Both the position numbers and the translations under genes were made by a program. Below are positions 48,026 to 59,477 of a stretch of DNA of 64,000 nt, piece by piece. Origin of the DNA: Mytilus californianus (Eukaryota > Mollusca > Bivalvia > Mytilida > Mytilidae). Position 1 is the first letter of the stretch, and each line of letters opens with the position of its first letter. A model generated the notes under the pieces. The model worked only from the letters and a program-made list of their open reading frames with translations. It was not told the DNA's origin and ran no database searches. The stretch is from the NCBI RefSeq assembly GCF_021869535.1, contig NW_026262690.1, positions 14,223,001 to 14,287,000 of the forward strand, in the 5' to 3' direction.

Positions 48026-51000
48026 CATGACATAGTTAATTTGTTTTCGACTAATGAGATTGAATATCCTTTTGGTAACTTCTACATCTCTTTTAATTTT
48101 AAATGAATTTCTCTGCGACAGTTTTAGCTGATCATGAGTCGGCTCATGTAAAACAAAGAACTAGGGACTATAAAATAGCCAATTAACGCTTTATATTTAT
48201 TTTATTTAATCAATTTGATCGGACCAAAACTAATCGGTTTTCTTTCAGAAATTTATATCATATTTAATCGATCTTTCTCATTTAAAAATGTTACTTATGG
48301 TTAAAATTTTTATATCTTTACATGTATAAACGTCGTTATCATTGTGGTAACTTGAAACAACATTATACTACTGCACGAAAACATGCCAAAAGTGTGTATT
48401 CTTAAGCTTTATACCTTGAATACTTGTGTATAGGTGACGGCTTCCTAACTGCACAAAACACACATTGCTGTTGTGGTATGATTGGTTGCACGTTTCCCAA
48501 AGACTTAAAAATCTACGCCGACTACAACTTAGACGGTATCCTAAAATGAAATCATTCTATTTTTTTTTAAATATAGTAAAATCTTACGTAGTGTTTTACA
48601 TGGATAACAGTTAACAGATAACAAAACTGAGGTAAATTGAATTAACTAATCAAAATATTTCATGATCGAAATTTTTTCTCAGTATTCTGTAATTAAAAAA
48701 AAATCTTTCAATTACATTATAGGAAATTGGTTTTTTTTTGTTTTTTAATTCTGGCTTTAATATTATTTATATTTTGATAATTAAAACATAATTTTTAACA
48801 TAAATTTTGTTAATTAGAAAATCGTAGACATGGAAGTTTCTGGAATAGAGCTACAACTAAATCAAATGGATAAAAGGCCAATGTAGACCTCCTTTGATCG
48901 TAAACATTTTTCATATATGCATTGCTTTAAGCAGTTTAGGGGTGGGCGTTCCTGATGAAAATAAATCATTAAAGCGTGCTGAACGCACGAAATTTATCAA
49001 GTTATATATTCTTTTAGAACCGAAAAACATGATAACCTTAATCATTTAAAACTATCATTCGTAGTTGAAACGTCAATATTAGGGTAACCATAAGGTTTAT
49101 ATACACTTAATATAACATCACGTAGGGTTTTATTTGCTACAATTTTTGTTTATATTTAATATGCTTAATGCCATATATATATATGTTCCTTTATCCTTTA
49201 AATGCCATTTTGTAAAATAAAGTGAATGTATACAATGAAACAGCAGACAATGATTTTGATACAATTAGATATTCACTTACTGTTTCCTCTAAAGTAAATT
49301 ATCCCATGTCTAATTTGTAGATTGTAGAATGCGTGACCATAACCACGACTGTGTCCGTGAACATGCCTGTGAATATGAAAATGACTGTGAAAATGACTAT
49401 GAACATATCCATGACCATAAACATGCTTATGTCCATATCCGTATCTATATCGATGTTTATGTCCATAATGCTTATGATTGTATCTGAGTAAGTGTCTCCC
49501 TCCATAGTACTTTCTTCCGTACCTTCTTACGTGTCTATATCGATGTCTATGTCCATAGTGCTTATGACTGTACCTGTGTAAGTGTCCCCCTCCATAGTAC
49601 TTTCTTCCGTACCTTCTTACGTGTCTATATCGATGTCTATGTCCATAGTGCTTATGACTGTACCTGTGTAAGTGTCTCCCTCCATAGTACTTTCTTCCGT
49701 GCCTTCTCACGTGTCTATAGCCTAACAAAAAGGATAATAACAAATGCTAAAACGTTTTGTTATATGAAAGAAATAATGAAAAATATGTAGTTAATTCAAA
49801 GCGAGACAGAGTGCGTCTTTGAAAACCTTCTTGTGTACTCCTTTGATAATATGTGAATGAGACCAATAATCTGAGATGGACAAAACAATTGACTGTGTAC
49901 AATGTATAAATTGTCAGATGATTTGGTTGTTTGTTGTTGGTTATAGTATATTTTAGTTTCTTATTAATATTGGTCTATAGAGATCTGACCAATGATCAAA
50001 TAAATGTAATAAAAAAAATATGTTGGTTATAGTATATTATAGTTATAAATTTGGCTATTCCACAAGTTTTAGACCCTCCCCCTGCCGGTATATGCAGAAA
50101 GGGAAAGTCAATAAAAACTGACAAAACCAAACACTTGACTATAATACTCAATGGAACGACTGTAAAACATTTGTCATAATCTCTAGTGAGCAAGCATTTG
50201 AAAGAGTATAACAAAAATACTGAACTCCAAGGTAAATTCAAAAAGAAAAAGTCCATAAAAACTGAAAAAAATCAAACGTTATCAACCAACGGAACAAGAG
50301 GAAAACAACTGCCATATTCCCGAATTGGTACAGGTATTTTCCCAAAGAAATATTGGGTTAAACCTTTTTTAATAACTACCAAAGCCTTAAACGTGTATGA
50401 AATTAATATATAGTTTCGTTATATTGACAAAATTGTGTAAGCAACCAAAGCAGACATAATCGGTTATCGTGACAATAATTCAGATCCAGCAGCCAAAATT
50501 AGGTCAACATACACGGTATGAATTATTCTCCTTCAAATAATGATAGTATAAAGATTACAATCATTATACTGAGTATGCGAAGGGTTGTAGATAAAGTAAT
50601 TTATATTAATTAATAGAGATAATTCAACACAACTTGAAAGGAAAAAAGTAATAAAAAATGCGTTTTGTAAACACGATGATCATGTTTGCTCAATCTGATT
50701 AAAATACAGATCCTGTATTCAACCTTTGCTTACAAGGATCTGACAACACTCGTTGTGTTATCTGCTCTGGTAGTTATTACATCTGCCGATGAAATTTCAG
50801 CCTTCAAATTTTTTAAGGTGTGTATTTATCCGAGAAAACCAGAGGATCCAGCTATATAAACACAAGTTAAACTCGGTAGTTATTTAGGATGAGGATGAAG
50901 CTGAAATGTAGCTGTATTTAGATTGATTTCAACTTTCGCGATCCTTACATATAAAGTACAGTCTTTATTTCGTATTTATTTTTGAATAAAGACTGTTTAA

Positions 51001-53683
51001 AAATGTCAAGTTGTTCCATTCTTAAAAAAGAGGTTGAAGATATACCAAGGGGACATTAAAATGCATAAGTCAAAAGAAACTGACAACGGCTGAAAAAAAA
51101 ACTACGACTCAAAAGAGTTCACAAAACACTAAATATGTTATATCTGGGCTTTTTATAATTGGCTATGCGGTATTGGTTTGCTCATTGTTAAAGACCGTAT
51201 TTGCATTTTTTTGAAGTTTCTTGTTACTCCCTCATTCTTTGTGTCTGTCTTGATTTGTATCTTGTTAAGAGATTTGTGAGATTTGGACATCGGTAAACTA
51301 CTAAACTACTGTTGCCTCGAATTTACCATATTCGGCATGCGAAATATGGACATTCCGATTCGTTATATTACTAAATGTCAACAGTAAATAATCAGGAGAT
51401 AATGTAACAGGCACTGAATAGATAAAAACAAACTTGCATACCTACACACCCATAATGTAGAAAACAATGCATATTTACGTATCCCAAAAGTAAATGGGAA
51501 ATTGTTCGAATACAAACATATAATTTTTAATATAACTGTTACTTTGAAAAAGAAATTAAAATTCAATATTGAATTATTTAGATGTGTGTGGCATGAGGAC
51601 ATACAATGGACTATACATGTCGATTTGACCTCTGGTGAATAGTTATCTCATTGACAATAATAAATTCTTGTTTTCAAGTATATTGAAACCTCAACACATT
51701 GTTTCATGACCTATAAGTATAAATGCTAAATACATACGATTCCTTCCTCCGTATCTTCTACCGTAGGATTCTGCTGCTACCACTGAAGTAACATACATGC
51801 AAACATTATTGAATTAAAAGTAAATCATGAATAACAACAAAAGATAAAATCAGCCAAAGTTTATTGTTTAGCGATTTATCTGTTATGATCTTTATTGTTT
51901 GTTCTGGGGGAAAACCATCATATGAACAATGTTCTTCAACTTTGTACTTGTTTGGCTTTCTAACTATTTTGATCTGAGCGTCACTGATGAGTCTTCTGTA
52001 GACGAAACGAGCGTCTGGAGTATGTGATTATAAGCCTTGTACCTTTGATAACTAATTATAGTAACTTTTAGGTCTTTCACATGATTGCTATTAACAAAAT
52101 GAAATGGTTCAGATCGCAAAAAGTAATTTAACCTTGACCGTTTGTCCGTTTGAAATAAGGGTTTTTCGTCATATTGGAATGTTTTGCTTTGCTTTGGTGG
52201 GATTTTGTTTCTTTGTTTTGTTTTATTATTTAGAATATCATATTAGAATATTGATAACGTCTATACAATGTTGGCACGTTTTTTTTATCGCTCTAATCGG
52301 TTCGATTTAAAGTTATACATATTGTAAATCTTTGGTAATACGCTCCTGACGTACTCAAGGTTTCATACATCTTTAAATTTTTTCATTTGAGCGTTTCTGA
52401 TAAAGGTAAGTCAGGAAAAACGCGTCGGGTGCACCACATTTCCAATGTGTGTTTTCACTATTGAAGCCCTACATATTTTTTGTTCGTATCTTGAGATTAA
52501 CATACAAAAGGCAATTTTAAACCAGACATAAGCTTCAGAAATTTTAAGCGCTATTTTTTTCTAACGAGTGAACTATAAAATCATTTTAAACAATCTATCT
52601 GTAAACACCATCAAATTCGAACACGGACAAGGAAAAAATCATAAAATAAAGTAGATTTTCTTAAATCAATTTTCAAACAATACAGTCTCTATTTAAGGTT
52701 TATGTGGACCTTTTGTCTAAAACGGCTGCATTTTCACCTCAAAATTTACTCTGAGTACAGACAAATTTGTGCATCTGGAAAAGTTTTAAGGCATAGCATG
52801 CCCTAGATAAAAAAATTCAAATATATTTTATGTTTTAGAAAATTAAAAACTTAACCGGATTTTGCAGTGCACTTTTTTTTTCATTCCTCCAGAGGGTGCC
52901 AAAATAAACTAAATTGGGAAAGAGGTTAGAGAACTTCCCCACAGGTAATAATTGAAGTGAACTGTTTTGATTGACACGGACAATAGATGGACAATAGATA
53001 CCTGACAATAATTGGTGATTTAAAACTTTTCCAGATGCGCAGGTTTGTCCGTACTCAGAGTAAATTTTGAGGTGAAAATGCAGCCATTTTAGCCAAAGGG
53101 TCCACATGAATTTTAACATTATTCTTTAACTATAAGTATGTCCCAAAGCGATTTACACTGTTTTTTATATGAGAACAATATTGCTTTCTATTGACACATA
53201 AGAATTATTGATAACACAAGATGTGGGTAAAGTCATCTAGAAAGCAATCTTTGAATACAGCAAAATCATGCCATCAAATATTTGTTGCTTTTATTACCTT
53301 TTTTGTAATTTTTATAATACATCACTGAAAAAATCTAAAATCAGATTAACTCTTCGAAAAAGATTTTTGGAAAACAGTTGTAAATTGCGGGCTCAAAGAT
53401 CTTCAGAAAATGTACCTATCTCGGAAAACACAGCTAAACGAAGTCAACAAATTACAACAAAACAGATACATAATCTTGTCAAATTCACGCTTGAAAATGA
53501 CAATTCTGAAATTCAACAAATATATTCAATCAAACATATATAAGTAGAAGCACATTTGTATGACACTGTAGTTGATTTAAAGCTTTGTCAGTATGAGGTT
53601 ACTTAAAAACTACAAATAGTACGAAATCATATTATACCTAGTGCTGCAAGGATTAGTAGGATGATAAACAATCCCCGCTTCAT
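46476..53683 (-). CDS. Gene B: mfp-4-like histidine-rich secreted protein, 328 aa, complete
   Basis: Coding exons, transcription order: 53683-53638, 51782-51738, 49721-49281, 46930-46476. All introns are phase 1 with GT-AG ends, and 987 coding bases give 328 residues. A signal peptide (MKRGLFIILLILAALVVAA) precedes mature ESYGRRYGGRN. Exon 3 is very rich in His, Tyr, Arg and Gly, with three 30-residue repeats (HVRRYGRKYYGGRHLHRYSH...), then HSHFHSHFHIHRHVHGHS. Exon 4 has no Gly/Tyr tail. It is a charged helical segment with His every 11 residues (ENHTNNIEDA, NSHVEKLKEE, DKHIYDIKKV, NHLQHLKEA), then a Gln/His/Lys-rich stretch ending LTDLIVKL. mfp-4 of Mytilus has an N-terminal His-rich decapeptide region and a C-terminal 11-residue-repeat region of DDHVNDIAQTA type, the same two-part plan. 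A byssal metal-binding role is inferred. Poly(A) signal candidate at 46180-46175. Confidence 0.78.
47755..48105 (+). mobile_element. Retroelement 3'-tail repeat in intron 3 of gene B
   Basis: Begins 'gacgccatcactagttggttg' and includes 'gagcaggatctatttccc', 'ggagcacctgtgatcaacc' and a T30+ run, as in the copies at 29055 and 60990. Non-coding. Confidence 0.6.
49446..49718 (-). repeat. 90-bp coding tandem repeat, three units, in exon 3 of gene B
   Basis: Units encode 30 residues each (RHVRRYGRKYYGG / RHLHRYSHKHYGHRHRY). Units 1 and 2 differ in very few bases; unit 3 has small changes (LHRYSH to LLRYNH). Recent in-frame amplification or gene conversion is likely. Confidence 0.9.
50030..50405 (-). 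mobile_element. Retroelement tail fragments (two, tandem) in intron 2 of gene B
   Basis: Complement of the Penelope-like tail: 'ctccaaggtaaattcaaaaa', 'aactgccatattcccgaatt', 'gggttaaacctttttt'. A second partial copy lies at 50030-50160. Confidence 0.55.
51977..52021 (+). ncRNA. Hammerhead ribozyme motif with an intact catalytic core
   Basis: Type I order on the plus strand: stem I 5' strand GCGTCA (51978-51983), CTGATGA (51984-51990), stem II GTCT/AGAC with loop TCTGT (51991-52003), GAAA (52004-52007), a 3-bp stem III with a 2-base loop (52007-52014), and a GTC cleavage site (predicted after C52015). The stem I 3' strand pairs imperfectly (one G-A mismatch). The very short stem III fits hammerheads that act as dimers. 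Hammerheads of this kind are known in bivalve repeats and Penelope-like or retrozyme sequences. It lies in intron 1 side DNA of gene B, antisense to the gene. Confidence 0.75.
52390..52436 (+). ncRNA. Second, degenerate hammerhead-like motif
   Basis: GCGTTT pairs with GGGTGC (six pairs including wobbles) around CTGATAA, a short AGG..CAGG stem, a run of A and the palindrome ACGCGT followed by C. CTGATAA has G8 changed to A and the GAAA box is padded by extra A, so activity is unlikely. It is about 400 bp from the intact motif on the same strand. Confidence 0.4.
52702..53107. mobile_element. Foldback/MITE-like inverted repeat, arms about 88 bp
   Basis: 52702-52789 and 53020-53107 are inverted copies ('ctgcattttcacctcaaaat', 'ttactctgagtac', 'gcatctggaaaagtttta') with about 90 percent identity by eye and a 230-bp loop. 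No target duplication was defined. It lies in intron 1 of gene B. Confidence 0.75.
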
Positions 53684-53759
53684 GATGAACTTTGTTTTCA
53701 AAATACAGCTCAAAGATCTGTGATCTCACTTGTTCGATAGTATGAGCTGGCTCTTAAAG

Positions 53760-53952
53760 AATATCAGTTGTGTTAGTTATATAATACATAGTGTATCGCA
53801 AGGTGTTACCTATTCATATATGTAATAGTACACATTAAATGTTTTTTTCTTTTAAAATTATCATTGTTTTCATTGAACATTTCCTGTTTTTGTCATGTAC
53901 AATTTGAAGATAACAACTTTTATCTTCGTGTAATCCTTTGCCAACATGATAT
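53760..53952 (-). promoter_or_regulatory. Putative promoter of gene B, conserved with gene A
   Basis: A TATA-like GTATTATATAAC lies on the minus strand about 100 bp before the start codon (about 53788-53777). The segment 53869-53952 matches 30779-30863 upstream of gene A, including 'tgtaatcctttgccaacatgatat'. Conservation between duplicated genes supports a regulatory role, though simple common descent may also explain it. Confidence 0.5.
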
Positions 53953-54475
53953 TTCATCAAAGGGTAAAAAACTGAGTAAACACGATAGGAAAGAAACATC
54001 ACCGTTTTTAAAAAGAAAATAAAGGACCAAAATCATTTATTGTTACATTTAGTGTGGAGTTTCATTTATATGAAACTGAAATATCCAAATTAAATGAAGA
54101 AAGTTCCAATGGATAAATATCCGCATTATATAGAAATTTCATCGTTATTTTAAGCAAAATATCATCAAGGTAATGGTAAGTCTAATCAATTATTTTCTAT
54201 TAAGTGGAATACAGACGTATTTCTTCTAAGTTCGATCATTTACTGTTATTCATAACCGTACAAGCAACTCTGCTAAGGGGCCCATACGAATGCATTGAAA
54301 CTGTTAGTAAACTATTTTGCCAGAGATGTTTCAGTTCCAGGAAGTATATCTAGCATATGTATCTTTTTACTTACAAGAAAATTCTTTTCAAATGCATTAC
54401 AGAAAATAAGATGTTTTCCTTTCTCCAACTAAATGACCATACTATTAAATAAGATAAACTGTTAACACAGAGATA

Positions 54476-55446
54476 TGTCTCGCCTATTTGTTATTTTGAT
54501 AATACAAATGTTGAATACTTTAACATGTAAGTTATGCAAATATTAAAAGTCAATGAACAATGACTAAAGGTACAGGGCTAAACAATCTCCATGGAAATGA
54601 GATGTGCCAATGCTAATACAACTGCAAACCAAATACCATTGACTTTTCATAAGTCGTTCCCTTTAATCAAACCTAAACACAAACATTTACTTGTAAACTA
54701 TGTAAAAGTTTCAAAGTCAATGAACCATAATTAGGGGACTGAGTTATATAATCTCTATGGAAATGAAACATGCAAATGCCTACACATTTGCATACCGAAT
54801 GTCATTGACTTAACATTAGTGGTTCGTCTTAAACTGACCTAATCACAAACTTATACATGTAAACTATGCAAAAGTTTCAAAGTCAATAGACCATGACTGA
54901 CAGGTAAGAACCAAATATTCTCCATGGAAATGAGATGTGCTAATGCTTATACAACTGCATACCAATTATCATTGACCTACCACTAACGGTTCCCCTTAAA
55001 CTGACCTAAAAACAAACTAATACATGAAAACTAAGCAAAAGTTACAAAGTCAATAGACCATGAATGAGGGGGCAGGGCCAAATAATCTCCATGAAAATGA
55101 GATATGCCAATGCTTATTCAACTGCATACCAAATATCATTGACCTTCCACTAGTGGTTCCCCTTAAACTGGCCTAAATACAAACTAATACATGTAAACTA
55201 AGCAGTTTCAAAGTCAATAGACCTTGACTGAGGGGACGGGGCCAAGTAATCTCCATGGTAATGAGATGTGCCAATGCTTATACAACTGCATACCAAATAT
55301 CATTGACCTACCACTAGTGGTTCACCATGAACTAGACCTAATCACAAACTAATACATTATTGACTCCGCCGCCACCGCCGTCGTCGTCGCCGACGCCGGA
55401 AATAGCATACATATGTCATGCTTTTTGACTCCGTCAAGGCGAGACA
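54476..55446. mobile_element. 971-bp repeat element with TGTCTCGCCT ends and a 165-bp internal array
   Basis: TGTCTCGCCT (54476-54485) and AGGCGAGACA (55437-55446) are perfect inverted ends. Inside are five units of about 165 bp ('caatagaccatgactgagg', 'ctccatggaaatgagatgtg', 'caactgcataccaaatatca'). The right end has a GCC/GTC-rich block before 'gactccgtcaaggcgag'. Non-coding. Confidence 0.7.
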
Positions 55447-57120
55447 AAAACTACATGTGTTGTGGTGTAGAGAGTTGAAATCTGTCGACCAAATCGGTTG
55501 TACCATTTAAACAGGTCATTCATTTAAAACATTCAAACAGTTTCTTACATTCCAAAAACAATTAATGTTATTGTTTTTATATACTCTATTACAAATGTGA
55601 CAGTACTACGTTCTTTAGTTTGCCTTCAGTAATTACTAGAAATGTTTGAGTCGGTATTAGTTGGTGTTTTTCTTTCTATATTGATGTGACTCTTCCTTGC
55701 TAGGAACTTTGTCAGCGGTTATTTTCTGTCATATCAAAATGTTTTTTGTTGTTTAGAGAATTTTGTATTGTTGAAAAAATCTTTGACAGTTTTACTAGAT
55801 GTTTATTTCCAATCGTTTTCTTAGTTTTGCCAGCTCTGAATAATATGGTGTACATAACCATATAAGATAAAAAATATTTTGTACTCTTATCGGTTTTGAT
55901 TGTGTTATTAAGGTCATTATTTAAAGAAGATTGGTCTCATTAGTTCAGCTTAATAATAATGACAGATCATCATATTATTGAAACATTTGCCTGTATAAAT
56001 CAATTTGATAAATATATTAATATATAAGATTGACTCATTGTTGTCTGCAAATACTTAAATCTATAAGATTGACTCATTGTTGTCGGCAAATACTTAAATC
56101 TTATAAGATTGACTCATTTTTGTCTGTAAATACTTAAATCTTGTAGGATTTAAAAATCAACGCTAAAATCTAATATATAGACGAAGAATAAATTATTCAG
56201 ATGTTCACAAATGAAGTATATCTGTATTTTTTAATTCTGTTTCCATATTTGCTGCAAGGCTTCAAATGTAATGCATTGGATGTAAATCTACAAATACTCC
56301 AAAATACGCATACTATTTTTTGTATTCATATATATAAGAGGATAAAAGGTATACGTCAATGAGACAGCAATAAGTAAATGAGAAAAACACGAAAAGACAA
56401 ATAAAATAGAGAAAGAAAACAAACAAGTACTATCTTTAAAATAAAGATATGTGACGCCTTCATATTTTTAAAAATTATATTTTAAAGTTTTTATCAAATT
56501 TGAATGCCTTATATTTTACGTCAAAAGTCTGACAATTTTGAAAAATGAGCACACAAATAACAAATAAACATATATATCACAGATGGATATTTCCGTGTAG
56601 CGTTTCATATTGCATGTTCATATCTTTTTGGTTGGTTTGAATGTTAACGTTCTTTCAAACTTTGCAAAAAATACAGCATGGATGGATGTGTTCTAGTGTA
56701 TAGTCTATATTGAAATTCGAAATTTTCCACTACTTTATATTTTTTGTTGTAGTAAAAAGCTATCCTTCAAGAAAACATTAATTGTATAATTGTTATAAGA
56801 TAGGATCTCTATTTAAACTATTACAATCTGTAAATAACAAAATATTAAACAAACATATGTTCAAACACCGCCAATGCAATTTTCGTCTAACCATAGAACA
56901 GGTCAGCTTAAAACTTCAACGCTGTTAAATTAGTTTAGCATACTTAAGATGACAATATCGAAACCTTATATCGACTGCGTCGAAAAAACCAAACATGTAT
57001 TAGTTGTCTTGGATTTGAACTAGCTGTCAATAACTGTGAGTACTCTTACATCAGTAGGTTGTGACTTTATTATTTTTGTGAGTTGTGTTTGTGCTTTGTG
57101 TTGATCTGATTAGTCTCTTT
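55447..57120. other. No gene seen; small triplicated repeat
   Basis: AT-rich intergenic DNA. At 56023-56150 'ataagattgactcattgttg' plus 'aaatacttaaatct' is repeated three times (period about 44-46 bp). No supported exon. Confidence 0.55.
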
Positions 57121-57129
57121 TCAACTAAA

Positions 57130-57520
57130 TTGAACAGTTTTTACTTATGTTGTTGTGTAATACTACTACTATTCTGTCCAAAGTAAGGGGGTGTGGCGCT
57201 AGCAAACCTACCACTTGTGCCACTTGTAGCCCTGTCACATTTTGTATGTGCCTATCTCAAGTCAGTAGCCAATAGTTCAGTGATCGTCTTTGGTTGCTCT
57301 CTATCATATTTAATAATAATGTGTTTGATATGAATCAGGCCGTTGATTTTTCTTGTTTGAATTGTGTTACATTTGTCGTGTCGAGCCTTTTATAGCTCAG
57401 TATACGTTACAGGTTTTTTTAATTTGTTGAAGGCCGTAAGATTACCTATAGTGGCTTGAATCTACTTGAGTCGTTCTCTGGTGGATAGTTGTCGCATTAG
57501 AAAACCTACCACATCTTCTT
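57130..57520 (+). repeat. Interspersed repeat related to 45780-46036
   Basis: Includes 'gtttgatatgaatcaggccg', 'cgagccttttatagctcag' and 'ggatagttgtcgcattag' followed by 'ctaccacatcttcttat'. Diverged, non-coding. Confidence 0.5.
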
Positions 57521-57654
57521 ATTCTTTATACAAACAAGCACGCAAAATTTATAAATATTATGAAAAAAGGGAGAGGGTCACCCCTTATTCCTACAAATAG
57601 GATGACAATTAAGTGGAATTGCTTAAGATAAAACTCATAAAACACACTTTCTGA

Positions 57655-58035
57655 ATGTTTGTTTATTCCACATTGGATAGGAGGAGAGGGGTGGGGGGGG
57701 GGGGGGGGGTGCGATCTCACAAAACATGTTTAACCCGGTCGCATTTATGTGCCAATCCAAAGTCAGGAACTTCTAGCTTTTTTTAGTTTTTCGTTTTTTT
57801 TTTTTTTTTTTTTTTTTTTTTCATTTTGGTTCATTTATATGTTTCAGAGTTTAGTATGGCGTCTATTTCGCTAGCTAGTGTACATTGTTGTTTAGGGGCC
57901 AGTTGACGCACGCCTCCGGATGCGGGATTTTCTCGCTGCGTTGAAGACCCATTGGTGGCCTAGGACTGTTTTCTGCTTTTTTGTCGAGTTGTTGTCTCTT
58001 TGACACATTCCCCGTTTCCATTCTCAATTCTATCA
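57655..58035 (+). mobile_element. Retroelement 3'-tail fragment
   Basis: Starts at a G-run (57695-57707) and carries 'ctcacaaaacatgtttaacc', 'gtgccaatccaaagtcagg' and 'attccccgtttccattctc', the same tail as the copy ending at 23525. Contains a T27+ run. Confidence 0.65.
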
Positions 58036-58894
58036 TATCTTTAGATGCAAAGCTGTATTCCTGATGGAGAAAAAGACTAATATCCTGCGATAAAGAAGGT
58101 CAGTAAGAAAGTGTCGATCTGTTGAGTGATATGTTTATACCCTCAGACATAAAAAAACGATGGTCTGAAAGTTTCCAACATGAAAACTACTATGATTGCC
58201 TTCTAGTGAGCACTATTCTGAAACAAAACATGAAATATCTTCCGAAATTTTCGTCGACAAATTAACAAAATCTGAAAAAAACAATACACAGTTTGAAGAG
58301 CCTAAAAACATCCATGCAACTAATTTTGCAATCCAATGTTGAAGATGTTGAACGATTCTCTCTGGGAAATAGTGTACGATATGATTTGTCGGAAAATTTG
58401 AGTGTATTTGCAATCTAAATTGAATAGAATAACATATAACACATACTAAGATATAAAAAGCATATTATCTTCAAATTCACTTGATTTGTATAGAATGATA
58501 CGTTAGTCTGGGAAAACAGGATTTAATAATTGTTGTAATTGGTTTGAAACAGACTGGCAGTTACTGTGAGTACTATGGGATCGGTAGTTTGTGTCTTTTG
58601 TCTTTATGTTACTTGCTGTTATATTAAGTGCGTCGTGTCAATCTGATGAATCTAGCCATTTCTCACTGATTTTTACAGTTCTGATAATGTGATGTTACAC
58701 CACTGTCGCATGATAAAGGGGAGTTTGATCGCTCAAAAAAAGTTTTAACCCCGATTCGTCTGGTATGAAATGCATGCTAAGCATGAGACGCTTACCCTGT
58801 CAACACAATCTATTGTAGTGAAGACGTACAAAGGTTCAAGTATAATACATGCATATCCAATCGACATTGAATATCACATGTTTACGTCTTGAAT

Positions 58895-59080
58895 GTTGTT
58901 TTTCTACAGATCAAGGTATTGTCTATTGTTTTTCTACAGATCAAGGTATTGTCTATTGTTTTTCTACAGATCAAGGTATTGTCTGTTGTTTTTCTACAGA
59001 TCAAGGTATTGTCTGTTGTTTTTCTACAGATCAAGGTATTGTCTGTTGTTTTTCTACAGATCAAGGTATTGTCTGTTGTT
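58895..59080 (+). repeat. 30-bp minisatellite, six units
   Basis: 'tttttctacagatcaaggta' plus 'ttgtctgttg' repeats six times almost perfectly. The first units have 'ttgtctattg', the later ones 'ttgtctgttg'. All three frames stay open because 30 is a multiple of three, so the frames are not evidence of a gene. Confidence 0.95.
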
Positions 59081-59477
59081 CTTAGTTTACGGTTGTTTAT
59101 TATTCTCTTGATGTCTTCTCTTTTACCCAGCTTTATATGATATCAGTTTGCCTTTCTCTAATTGACAAAAATAAATGAATCCATAGGAACTTAGTTATCA
59201 AACATTATTTTTCTCCTACCTATATTTATAACAAAACCAATGACAGTTATAAATAAAACTACAGAACATGGAACCACAACCTGGTGTTGATTTTATAATT
59301 TTGTATTTACATAAACCTTTTATGCTTTGGACGTTTTTATAAATTCAGATATAAAGAAAATATCATGTTGAAGAACGAATTTATCATTCTGTATTCGATA
59401 CAGCTATGCATTTAGTATGTTAAAAACTCACTGTCTCTATAATTTTATTGATTTGTTTTTAAGTGACACTTCATTTT

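Noticed and set aside
53268..53543. Plus-strand open frame of 91 codons
   Set aside because: It overlaps intron 1 sequence shared by genes A and B; in gene A the matching region is not open over the same length.
58849..59140. Repetitive proteins in three plus frames and one minus frame
   Set aside because: A 30-bp minisatellite keeps all frames open; there is no splice, signal or homology support.
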